NCBI RefSeq assembly: GCF_900105135.1
Contig: NZ_LT629741.1
Location: 186,001-250,000, forward strand
Length of the DNA stretch: 64,000 bases
Source: Gramella sp. MAR_2010_147
GTDB lineage: Bacteria; Bacteroidota; Bacteroidia; Flavobacteriales; Flavobacteriaceae
Direction of reading: 5' to 3'
Shown: in pieces, positions 8,166 through 15,712 of the stretch
How positions within the stretch are numbered: the stretch's first letter is position 1
How the letters are laid out: each line of letters starts with the position of its first letter
Translations under genes and position numbers: made by a program
Notes under the pieces: generated by a model
Databases searched by the model: none
What the model saw: only the letters and a program-made list of their open reading frames with translations
Told to the model about the DNA's origin: nothing

Positions 8166-10544
8166 TTAATTGTCTGGTTTTTCATTTAAAAGTTGATCTA
8201 GCGCCGCAAAATCTGTTACTAAAACCTGTCTGGCCTTGCTACCTTCAAACGGACCAACGATACCTGCAGCTTCCAGTTGATCTATGATTCTTCCGGCACG
8301 GTTATAGCCAAGTTTTAACTTCCTTTGAAGTAAAGATGCTGAACCTTGCTGGTGCGTCACGATCACTTCTGCGGCTTCACGGAATAACTTATCCCGCTCG
8401 CTCACATCTATATCAACACCTGTGCCACTTTCCTCGCTTTCGTAAGCCGGAAGCTGATGTGCATCTGGATATGCTTTTTGAGAACCAATAAATTCTGTGA
8501 TCTTATCAACTTCAGGAGTATCTACAAATGCACATTGAAGTCTTTTTAAGTCATTTCCCTGTGTAAATAACATATCTCCACGACCAATTAACTGATCTGC
8601 TCCCTGGTTATCAAGGATCGTTCTGGAATCGATTTTTGAAGTTACCCTGAAGGCTACCCTTGCCGGAAAGTTAGCTTTGATGATACCCGTTATAACATTT
8701 ACCGAAGGTCGCTGTGTTGCAATAATTAAATGAATACCAATAGCACGTGCGAGTTGTGCCAGCCTGGCTATAGGAGTTTCAACTTCTTTCCCGGCGGTCA
8801 TAATAAGATCAGCAAACTCATCTACTACCAGTACGATATATGGCAGGAACTTATGACCATCATTCGGATTTAGTTTACGGGCTTTGAATTTCGTATTGTA
8901 CTCCTTAATGTTACGGCACATAGCATTTTTCAACATGTCGTAACGATCGTCCATTTCAATACAAAGAGAATTCAATGTATTGATCACTTTGGTGTTATCA
9001 GTGATAATAGCATCCCCGGAATCTGGTAATTTAGCCAGGTAATGGCGTTCAATTTTATTGAAGAGGGTAAGCTCCACTTTTTTGGGATCTACCAGTACAA
9101 ATTTTACTTCAGCCGGATGTTTGCAATAGAGCAGGGAAGTAAGAATAGCATTCAGTCCTACAGATTTACCCTGGCCGGTTGCTCCAGCCATTAACATATG
9201 CGGCATCTTAGCCAGATCTACCACAAAGGTTTCATTAGAGATTGTTTTACCCAGCGCCAGGGGTAGCTCCATTTCAGCATTTTGAAATTTAGCAGAAGCA
9301 ATTACAGAACGCATGGAAACAATACTGGCATTTTTGTTAGGCACTTCTATACCAATGGTACCTCTTCCCGGGATAGGAGCAATAATCCTTATTCCTAACG
9401 CAGAGAGAGAAAGCGCGATATCATCTTCGAGGTTCTTAATTTTAGAGATCCTGATCCCTGCTTCAGGAACAATTTCATAAAGAGTAACCGTAGGCCCAAC
9501 AGTAGCTTTAATCTGGGCGATCTCAATTTTATAATTTTTGAGGGTTTCTACAATTCGATTCTTGTTCTCTTCAAGCTCTTGCTGGTCTATGGTGATAGAT
9601 CCGCCATAATCCTTTAAGAGTTCAATAGTTGGAAATTTATAATTTTTCAACTCCAGGGTAGGATCAAATTCACCAAAATCCTTTACCAGTTTTTTACTTA
9701 AATTATCGTCTTCTTCCTCTTCAGGAGCGGCTTCCACTTCCATAGAAACATCTTCCTCCGGCGGAGTGGTCACCTCCATTTTTGGAGATGGTTCGGGAGC
9801 TTTCTTCTTTTCAGGTTTTTCTTCAGAAAGATCTACACTCTGCGTCTTTTCTTCTTCTTCAACCTTTGGCTTTACCACCGTTTCTTTCCAGTCTCTCTCT
9901 TCATCGGTTTCAGAAATATTAGATTGATGCTCTGCCATAGCATCTGTCAATTCTTTTTTTCCAGATTTAAAGTATCCTCCAACCATTTCCGGAGTCACCT
10001 TTAATCGAATGGCGAGATATGCGATGAACAGGAAAAGCATTAATAACACAGTACCAAAGAAACCAAGATAATCCTGTATGAAATCATTAGTCTCAAAACC
10101 TATACGGCCTCCGAGAAGCGCATTCTTTTCAGCAAAAAAGCCAAAGAAAATGGAGAGCCATATCATGACTAAAATTCCCCAGAACCAGAATTTCCTGAGG
10201 TTGGAGCTATTAAAACCAAAAAAAAGATAAATTCCGCTTAAGAGAATTAAGAATGCGATAGAAAAAGCAGCGAGGCCAAAGCCTTTATAAATAAAGAAAT
10301 CACTGATGGTAGCACCAAATTTACTAAGCCAGTTCCTGGCTTCGATATCACGATTTGCAAATTCGTTAAGTACACTTTGATCTGCCTGCCAGTTAAAAAG
10401 AAAAGAAACAAAAGCCACTACAAGCGCCAATCCAAAAAGCATGAGAAAACTACCCAGAACCACCTTCTGCTGCCTGTTAAGCTTCAGTGTGATATTACGT
10501 GATTTTTTAGCGGTTTTCCTGGTCTTAACCTTCTTTTTAGCCAT
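8166..10544 (-). CDS. ftsK: DNA translocase FtsK/SpoIIIE
   Basis: A protein of about 792 residues with N-terminal membrane helices (about residues 25-190), an acidic proline/glutamate-rich linker (about 200-290), the FtsK alpha/beta motor with Walker A GATGQGKS near residue 450 and Walker B-like YIVLVVDEFADL, and a C-terminal winged-helix gamma domain (ASLLQRKLKLGYNRAGRIIDQLE) that reads KOPS-type DNA signals. It pumps chromosome ends across the division septum and activates XerCD recombination. The start at ATG 10544 (MAKKKVKTRK) is chosen because the in-frame TTG at 10568 lies inside a promoter -7 box. First gene of the ftsK-lolA-lptF/G-ribB cluster. Confidence 0.95.
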   Translation of the reverse strand: MAKKKVKTRKTAKKSRNITLKLNRQQKVVLGSFLMLFGLALVVAFVSFLFNWQADQSVLNEFANRDIEARNWLSKFGATISDFFIYKGFGLAAFSIAFLILLSGIYLFFGFNSSNLRKFWFWGILVMIWLSIFFGFFAEKNALLGGRIGFETNDFIQDYLGFFGTVLLMLFLFIAYLAIRLKVTPEMVGGYFKSGKKELTDAMAEHQSNISETDEERDWKETVVKPKVEEEEKTQSVDLSEEKPEKKKAPEPSPKMEVTTPPEEDVSMEVEAAPEEEEDDNLSKKLVKDFGEFDPTLELKNYKFPTIELLKDYGGSITIDQQELEENKNRIVETLKNYKIEIAQIKATVGPTVTLYEIVPEAGIRISKIKNLEDDIALSLSALGIRIIAPIPGRGTIGIEVPNKNASIVSMRSVIASAKFQNAEMELPLALGKTISNETFVVDLAKMPHMLMAGATGQGKSVGLNAILTSLLYCKHPAEVKFVLVDPKKVELTLFNKIERHYLAKLPDSGDAIITDNTKVINTLNSLCIEMDDRYDMLKNAMCRNIKEYNTKFKARKLNPNDGHKFLPYIVLVVDEFADLIMTAGKEVETPIARLAQLARAIGIHLIIATQRPSVNVITGIIKANFPARVAFRVTSKIDSRTILDNQGADQLIGRGDMLFTQGNDLKRLQCAFVDTPEVDKITEFIGSQKAYPDAHQLPAYESEESGTGVDIDVSERDKLFREAAEVIVTHQQGSASLLQRKLKLGYNRAGRIIDQLEAAGIVGPFEGSKARQVLVTDFAALDQLLNEKPDN

Positions 10545-10565
10545 ATGTAGGTTGAACGGTTTCGG

Positions 10566-10573
10566 CAAAAATA
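10566..10573 (-). promoter_or_regulatory. Candidate -7 promoter box for the ftsK cluster
   Basis: On the minus strand the sequence reads TATTTTTG, an exact TAnnTTTG match, ending about 21 bases before the ftsK ATG. It makes a start at the in-frame TTG (10568) impossible if transcription begins here. Confidence 0.5.
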
Positions 10574-10660
10574 CAAATTAGCCTTTTCCAAATTAAGGAA
10601 AAAAAACTTCAATTTTGAATGTTGCCCGTTTTACAAGGCAAAAACGACTGAAATCACTTT

Positions 10661-11656
10661 TTATTTTTTTAAATAAGAAAGTAAAGCTGTGATATATTGA
10701 TCGAAAGCTTCTATCTGTGGTAAATGACCCGTATCTGGAATCTCTACTAATTCAGCATCAGGGATTTTTTCAGCAGTCTCTTCTCCCAGTTGGTCATATA
10801 AGCCCATCGTGGCCTTAACTTCTTCGCTCACCAGATTTTTACCTAGCGCTGTTCTGTCTCTGGTTCCAATGATAAGCAACGTGGGAACTTCCAGTTCTTT
10901 AAACTCGTAAACGACTGGTTGGGTGAGAATCATATCATAGGTAAGTGCAGCGTTCCAGGCGATAAGAGAATATTTTTCATTTAAGGTCCAGCCTGCCAGT
11001 AATTTTGCCCATTGGGCATAATCCTCATTCCAGTCTCCAGCGTAATAACTTTCTTTCTGATACTCTTTTATTGCTTTATAATCTTTCTTTAATTCCTGTT
11101 CATACCAGTCGTTCACACTTTGATAAGGAATCTTCAGTTTCCAGTCTTCAAGTCCGATTGGATTTACTAGCACCAGTTTTTCAGTAATATCAGGATACAT
11201 TAAAGCGAACCTTGTAGCAAGCATTCCGCCCATGGAATGTCCAAGAATTGTAGTATTTTCAATGTGAAGATTTTCGATTAGTTTTTTGGTATTTTCAGCC
11301 AGTTGCTGAAAGCTATATTGAAAATATTCAGGTTTACTGGATTTCCCAAAGCCTATCTGGTCTGGAACTAAAACATCATAACCTTCTTTGCTTAAAGTAT
11401 CTATAGTTGTTTGCCAGTAGGCACCATTAAAATTTTTTCCATGTAAGAGCACAATTGTTTTTCCGTTTGGTTTTGTAGCTTTTACATACATATAGGCCAT
11501 TGTGTTAGTTTCCTTCTGAGCATTAATTTCAATAAAACTTACCGGATATGGATATTCATAGTTCTCCAGATTTAAGTCAAGCCTTTTCAATTCTTCCTGT
11601 GCCTGAACATTTGAAAACAAAAAAAGGACGATAACGACCCCAAGTAAATTTTTCAT
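10661..11656 (-). CDS. Secreted alpha/beta hydrolase
   Basis: A hydrolase of about 331 residues with a signal peptide (MKNLLGVVIVLFLFSNVQAQ). It has the alpha/beta-hydrolase order: oxyanion strand IVLLHGKNFNG, nucleophile elbow GHSMGG, acid region LLIIGTRDRTALG and a late catalytic histidine in DTGHLPQ. It should act in the periplasm or outside on an ester, amide or epoxide-type bond; substrate unknown. A longer in-frame start at 11704 would overlap dgkA and bury the signal peptide, so ATG 11656 is preferred. It begins 10 bases after dgkA and probably shares its transcript (tpx-dgkA-hydrolase). Confidence 0.85.
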   Translation of the reverse strand: MKNLLGVVIVLFLFSNVQAQEELKRLDLNLENYEYPYPVSFIEINAQKETNTMAYMYVKATKPNGKTIVLLHGKNFNGAYWQTTIDTLSKEGYDVLVPDQIGFGKSSKPEYFQYSFQQLAENTKKLIENLHIENTTILGHSMGGMLATRFALMYPDITEKLVLVNPIGLEDWKLKIPYQSVNDWYEQELKKDYKAIKEYQKESYYAGDWNEDYAQWAKLLAGWTLNEKYSLIAWNAALTYDMILTQPVVYEFKELEVPTLLIIGTRDRTALGKNLVSEEVKATMGLYDQLGEETAEKIPDAELVEIPDTGHLPQIEAFDQYITALLSYLKK

Positions 11657-11666
11657 AATTATGGTT

Positions 11667-12032
11667 TTAGGATGATAAATAAGGAAAGTAGATAAAACCT
11701 GCAATGATTACAGCAATAAGTGCAGCGATAAAAACAGCTCCAGCAGCAACATCTTTAATATGACCTATTTTATTATGAAAATCTGGATGCACAAAGTCTG
11801 CCATCGCTTCCATAGCAGTATTCAGGCCTTCGGTAGACATTACAAGACCAATAGCCAGAAATTGAAAGATCCACTCGGTTCTTGTAATATTGAAGTACCA
11901 GCCGGCAATACAAACGAGAATTGAAATCACAAATTGCACCTGAATGCTAGGTTCATGCTTAAGTAAGAGCCAGGCTCCTTTAATTGCATATCCTCCTCCT
12001 CTGATTCTTTTTCCGAGGAAACTGTTCTTCAT
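11667..12032 (-). CDS. dgkA: Diacylglycerol/undecaprenol kinase family membrane protein
   Basis: A 121-residue integral membrane protein with three helices and the prokaryotic DgkA signature LNTAMEAMADFVHPDFHNKIGHIKDVAAGAV, quoted here as its two parts: the catalytic glutamates in EGLNTAMEAMAD and the KDVAAGAV lipid-kinase segment. Family members phosphorylate diacylglycerol or undecaprenol in the inner membrane; in Bacteroidetes the lipid acceptor is not established. The ATG overlaps the tpx stop codon by one base (TAATG), which indicates translational coupling. Confidence 0.9.
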   Translation of the reverse strand: MKNSFLGKRIRGGGYAIKGAWLLLKHEPSIQVQFVISILVCIAGWYFNITRTEWIFQFLAIGLVMSTEGLNTAMEAMADFVHPDFHNKIGHIKDVAAGAVFIAALIAVIIAGFIYFPYLSS

Positions 12033-12532
12033 TATAAAATTGTTTTCAAAGCGGAAAGGTAGTCTGGTTCGTCTTCGATCTTTGAAACCTGTTGTGAGTG
12101 TATCACATGGCCATTTTCATCCAGTACAACCACAGCTCTTGAAAGAAGTCCTTCAAAAGCACCATCTATCATTTCTACTCCATAGTCTTTACCAAAATTT
12201 CTATCTCTAAAATCTGAAAGATTGATCACATTTTCCAGTTCCTCATCACTTACAAACCTTTGTTGTGCGAATGGCAGATCTCTAGAGATGCACAAAATTA
12301 CGGTATTTTTCAGTTCTGAGGCTTTTTTGTTGAAATTGCGCACAGAAGTTGCACATACACCGGTATCTATACTTGGAAATATGTTCATTATTACTCGTTT
12401 CCCTTTAAAGTCTTCTAAAGTACCTATAGATAAATCTGATTTGATCAATTCAAAATGGGGTGCTTTTTCATCCATTGAGGGTAAACTACCATAGGTAGTT
12501 ACATTCTCTCCTCCAAGTTCAATCCTTGCCAT
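12032..12532 (-). CDS. tpx: Thiol peroxidase (Tpx), resolving cysteine absent
   Basis: A 166-residue atypical peroxiredoxin. The peroxidatic cysteine is C60 in PSIDTGVCATSVR, with the usual FPSIDTxxC context and the LPFAQQRF segment that normally precedes the resolving cysteine. Here that position is valine (V94, codon GTA) rather than cysteine, and the only other cysteine is C81. Known Tpx proteins such as the E. coli enzyme (C61/C95) form an intramolecular disulfide, so this copy must use another thiol or a one-cysteine cycle. It detoxifies peroxides in the cytosol or periplasm; no signal peptide is seen. It heads the tpx-dgkA-hydrolase run and is near a second peroxiredoxin operon. Confidence 0.9.
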   Translation of the reverse strand: MARIELGGENVTTYGSLPSMDEKAPHFELIKSDLSIGTLEDFKGKRVIMNIFPSIDTGVCATSVRNFNKKASELKNTVILCISRDLPFAQQRFVSDEELENVINLSDFRDRNFGKDYGVEMIDGAFEGLLSRAVVVLDENGHVIHSQQVSKIEDEPDYLSALKTIL

Positions 12533-12605
12533 GCTATTTTTTTTATTAGAAATATAAATTTAGAAGATTGTCTTTGGGTTATTACTAAAATTATCATAAA
12601 ACAAC

Positions 12606-12635
12606 AAGGGCTGTTTCCCAATGAAAACAGCCCTT
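12606..12635 (-). terminator. Rho-independent terminator after the peroxiredoxin-thioredoxin operon
   Basis: AAGGGCTGTTT and AAACAGCCCTT form a perfect 11-bp stem with an 8-base loop. On the minus strand the stem is followed by the T-rich run TGTTGTTTTA. It closes the operon ending at 12658 and separates it from tpx. Confidence 0.8.
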
Positions 12636-12657
12636 ATGAAATGATTTGTAAGAAAAC

Positions 12658-12906
12658 CTATTTGTCTATTGATCCAAGGACTTTCTTTACAAAGTTATTT
12701 GCAGCATCCCTCTCTGGGACACCATCTTCTATCATCTTATGAACTTCTACAGCTCCACAAAGATTGGTAAGTAACTCACCAATTACATCCATTTCTTCTT
12801 CTGAAACAGAACGGTGCTCGGTGAAATTTTCCAGTACTTCAATAGTACTTTCTAATTTTTCTACCTCATTGTTCTTCTGCAGATGTCTAATTACTGGTAA
12901 CTTCAT
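12658..12906 (-). CDS. Small conserved protein, DUF6952-like
   Basis: An 82-residue acidic protein (KLPVIRHLQKNN at the start; EEEMDVIGELLTNLCGAVEVHKMI in the middle, which is the best conserved part as I recall it from Flavobacteriia). I recognise it as the small protein regularly found after a thioredoxin and a peroxiredoxin in this class (DUF6952), with no known function. Start at ATG 12906; its first 20 bases overlap the end of the thioredoxin gene, so it is probably translationally coupled. A single cysteine (in NLCGAV) could take part in thiol exchange, but that is only a suggestion. Confidence 0.75.
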   Translation of the reverse strand: MKLPVIRHLQKNNEVEKLESTIEVLENFTEHRSVSEEEMDVIGELLTNLCGAVEVHKMIEDGVPERDAANNFVKKVLGSIDK

Positions 12907-13201
12907 CAACCAAGTTTTTTAACTGGTCAAACTTGTTAGTCTGAACCTGATTCTTAAAACTTCCATTCTTGAATGTTGCGAAGGTAGGAAGGTTATCAAC
13001 TTTTGCCAGTTTTCTTGATTCCGGATACTTTTCAGCATCTACAAATACAAACTGAGCATTTTCATTTTCAGAAGCCAGCTTTTTAAATTTTGGCTTCATT
13101 AATCTACAGTTGCCACACCATCCGGCCATATATTGAACCACAACAGTATCGTTCCCTTCAATTAATTCGCTTAAGTTATCCTGATCTAATTCCTTAATCA
13201 T
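12887..13201 (-). CDS. Thioredoxin-family protein
   Basis: A 104-residue single-domain thioredoxin. Active site is WCGNC (C29 and C32) rather than the WCGPC of standard thioredoxin; a proline near VDNLPTFATFKNG marks the conserved cis-Pro strand. No signal peptide, so it is cytosolic. It lies between the 2-Cys peroxiredoxin (40 bases upstream) and the DUF6952 gene, so the obvious partner is that peroxiredoxin, which it may reduce. The changed active-site dipeptide should alter the redox potential relative to a housekeeping thioredoxin. Confidence 0.88.
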   Translation of the reverse strand: MIKELDQDNLSELIEGNDTVVVQYMAGWCGNCRLMKPKFKKLASENENAQFVFVDAEKYPESRKLAKVDNLPTFATFKNGSFKNQVQTNKFDQLKNLVDEVTSN

Positions 13202-13241
13202 AGCAATTTTTTTAGATTCTTAATTTAAGCTAAACCTGTTC

Positions 13242-13880
13242 TTAGTTAAGGCTTAGGTAAGATGCAACTCCTTCGCGATCTGCGTTCATTGCTTCTTTAC
13301 CTTCTTCCCAGTTTGCTGGACAAACTTCTCCTTTTTCCTGAACGTGAGTATAAGCATCGATCAATCTAAGGAATTCATTTACGTTTCTTCCAAGTGGCAT
13401 ATGGTTAACCCCTTCATGGAATACAGTCCCTTCCTCATCGATAAGGTAGGTAGCTCTATAAGTTACATTATCACCTTCAAGAGTGATCGCTCCGGTCTCA
13501 TCATCGTATGTCTCACTCATGATATCTAGAATATCCAGTCTTGAGCTTAAATTACGGTTAGAATCTGCAAGGATTGGATATTTAACTCCTTCAATACCAC
13601 CATTATCTTTCGGTGTATTCAACCATGCAAAATGCACCTCTGGAGTATCACAAGAAGCTCCAATTACCATTACATTTCTTTTTTCAAATTCTTCCATCGC
13701 ATTTTGGAAAGCGTGAAGTTCTGTAGGGCAAACAAAGGTGAAATCTTTTGGGTACCAGAAAAGCAATACTTTTTTATTGTTTTTCTGAGCTTCTTCCAAC
13801 ACATTTAATTTGAAAGTATCACCCATTTCATTCATTGCATCTACACTAAGATTTGGAAATTTTCTTCCTACTAAAGCCAT
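13242..13880 (-). CDS. Typical 2-Cys peroxiredoxin (AhpC/Prx1 class)
   Basis: A 212-residue peroxiredoxin with peroxidatic C51 in DFTFVCPTELHAF and resolving C187 in EKGEVCPANW, the arrangement of AhpC/Prx1 enzymes. It reduces hydrogen peroxide, alkyl hydroperoxides and possibly peroxynitrite in the cytosol. No ahpF is next to it; the thioredoxin gene immediately downstream is the likely reductant. It is the first gene of a three-gene operon ending at the terminator near 12606. Confidence 0.93.
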   Translation of the reverse strand: MALVGRKFPNLSVDAMNEMGDTFKLNVLEEAQKNNKKVLLFWYPKDFTFVCPTELHAFQNAMEEFEKRNVMVIGASCDTPEVHFAWLNTPKDNGGIEGVKYPILADSNRNLSSRLDILDIMSETYDDETGAITLEGDNVTYRATYLIDEEGTVFHEGVNHMPLGRNVNEFLRLIDAYTHVQEKGEVCPANWEEGKEAMNADREGVASYLSLN

Positions 13881-13924
13881 ATAATACTATTATTTTTAAA
13901 TTAAACTTTTCTTTTTCTACACCA

Positions 13925-13932
13925 CAAAATTA
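13925..13932 (-). promoter_or_regulatory. Candidate -7 promoter box for the peroxiredoxin operon
   Basis: Minus-strand TAATTTTG matches TAnnTTTG, with TTTC (one mismatch to the -33 TTTG) 19 bases further upstream. This leaves a leader of about 35-40 bases before the peroxiredoxin start. Confidence 0.5.
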
Positions 13933-14081
13933 GTCTCTAATTGCAGTTTTCGAAACTTTAAAAATTTTTAAAGTTTATTGTTTGATAGGGTTTATCTATA
14001 GATATTTATAAGTGCAATAGTGAGACTCTATAATTGTCAAATTATCAGCAAATTAACATTAGAAAAGAGATAGTTTTAAAA

Positions 14082-15554
14082 CTATTTTTTGGAAAGCATT
14101 TTTATTTTAATTCCAACTGCCGCGAATAATAATGTCATAAACGGGCTTAGATAATTAAAGAAGGCGTAACCTGCATATGATAATACCGGAACTCCTAATA
14201 CACCACTATGGTAAGCCCCGCAGGTATTCCATGGTACTAAAACTGAAGTTACCGTTCCGGAATCCTCTAAACTTCGACTTAAGTTTTCAGGAGCAAGACC
14301 TTTATCCTTATAGGCCTTTGCAAACATTTTTCCCGGAACTACGATCGCTAAATACTGGTCTGAAGCAGTTACGTTCAAAGCCAAACAGCTAAAAACAGTA
14401 CTTGCAAATAATCCGAAAGTAGTATGGAAAAGATTTAATAAAGCTTTACTGATCCTGGCAAGTGCTCCAATTGATTCCATAATTCCTCCAAAGACCATCG
14501 CGCAAATGATGAGCCAGATGGTACCAAGCATTCCAGCCATTCCGCTAGCTGCAAAAAGATCATTCAGGGCTTCTGAATCGGTTTCAACAGCAGTGTCTAC
14601 GGTAATTGCATTCATAATCCCTTTATAACCGCTCACAAAATTCAGGTTTTCCATTCCGCTAACCGCAAGCACCACTTCAGGTTGTGCAATCAAAGCGGCA
14701 ATTGCTCCCATCAGGGTTCCTAATAGCAATGCAATTAGGGGAGAAGTCTTTCTAACTATTAATACGATCACTAATACTGGAACGATAAATAACCACGGAC
14801 TTATATTAAAAGCGGCATCTATAGAATTCAGGATAGAAGAAGTATCTGTACTTCCACTGGTATCGAGATTCAGCCCAATAATGATAAATGCTATTATCGT
14901 GATGGTGATGGTAGGCACGGTAGTTAGTGCCATGTATCTAATATGTGTAAAAAGATCGGTGCCGGCCATGGCAGGCGCAAGGTTGGTGGTATCACTTAAT
15001 GGCGACATCTTATCACCAAAATAAGCTCCGGAAAGTATGGCTCCGGCAGTCATTCCCAAAGAAATTCCAAGTGCATCAGCAATTCCGATTAACGCAATAC
15101 CCACCGTTGCAGAGGTTGTCCAGCTACTTCCGGTAGCCAGAGAGATTACCGAGCAAATGATCACACATGCAGCGAGAAATATCGTTGGATTTAATATTTG
15201 AAGTCCATAATAGATCATGGTAGGAATAATTCCGCTTATAAGCCAGGTTCCAGCTAAAGCTCCTACCATTAATAAAATAAGGATCGCCCCGGCGGTACTC
15301 TGAATGTTACTGGCAACTTCATCGATCATTGTATCAAATTTGACCTTGTTGAAGTAACCTACGATCGCTGCTACTGCTCCTCCTAATAATAAAATAAATT
15401 GATTAGACCCACTTAAAGCATCATCACCAAATACGAAAACATTAAATGCCAGCATGGCAATTAGCGCGAAAACGGGAATTAGAGCTTCCCAGATATTTAG
15501 CTCCCGGTTTTGAATTACAGGTTCATTTTCAGGATTCGCGGTAGAGTTTTCCAT
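14082..15554 (-). CDS. nhaC: Na+/H+ antiporter NhaC family
   Basis: A 490-residue inner-membrane protein with about 12 hydrophobic helices. Family signatures include ATGSSWTTSATVGIALIGIA, AGAILSGAYFGDKMSPLSDTTNLAPAMAGTD (seen in two parts: GAYFGDKMSP and SDTTNLAPA) and late LVPWNTCGAYHSGVLGVP. NhaC antiporters expel sodium in exchange for protons, which suits a marine bacterium. Members of this family can also exchange malate/lactate (MleN), and that cannot be excluded. It is monocistronic by spacing; a double hairpin lies between it and the gamma-lyase gene upstream. Confidence 0.88.
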   Translation of the reverse strand: MENSTANPENEPVIQNRELNIWEALIPVFALIAMLAFNVFVFGDDALSGSNQFILLLGGAVAAIVGYFNKVKFDTMIDEVASNIQSTAGAILILLMVGALAGTWLISGIIPTMIYYGLQILNPTIFLAACVIICSVISLATGSSWTTSATVGIALIGIADALGISLGMTAGAILSGAYFGDKMSPLSDTTNLAPAMAGTDLFTHIRYMALTTVPTITITIIAFIIIGLNLDTSGSTDTSSILNSIDAAFNISPWLFIVPVLVIVLIVRKTSPLIALLLGTLMGAIAALIAQPEVVLAVSGMENLNFVSGYKGIMNAITVDTAVETDSEALNDLFAASGMAGMLGTIWLIICAMVFGGIMESIGALARISKALLNLFHTTFGLFASTVFSCLALNVTASDQYLAIVVPGKMFAKAYKDKGLAPENLSRSLEDSGTVTSVLVPWNTCGAYHSGVLGVPVLSYAGYAFFNYLSPFMTLLFAAVGIKIKMLSKK

Positions 15555-15588
15555 TTAGTTTGAGTGCTTTATATACGGTAAAAATGAA

Positions 15589-15630
15589 GCCTCACGACAT
15601 CCCTGAATTACATCAGGCTTGTCGTGAGGC
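15589..15630 (-). terminator. Two-stem hairpin, likely terminator of the PLP gamma-lyase gene
   Basis: GCCTCACGACA (15589-15599) pairs perfectly with TGTCGTGAGGC (15620-15630), and inside it CCTGA pairs with TCAGG. On the minus strand it is followed by TTCATTTTTA. It lies 83 bases after the stop of the gamma-lyase gene and 35 bases before nhaC. Confidence 0.65.
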
Positions 15631-15712
15631 TCCTAAATTTAAAACCGGTCGTTAATATTGATCATTTTTTCTGATCGTAATTTTACGACTTTCGGCTTAA
15701 TCCTGCAAAATT

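Noticed and set aside
14070..14085. Palindrome ATAGTTTTAAAACTAT over the nhaC stop codon
   Set aside because: It is only A/T-rich with no GC stem and overlaps the stop codon, so a regulatory or terminator role is not convincing.
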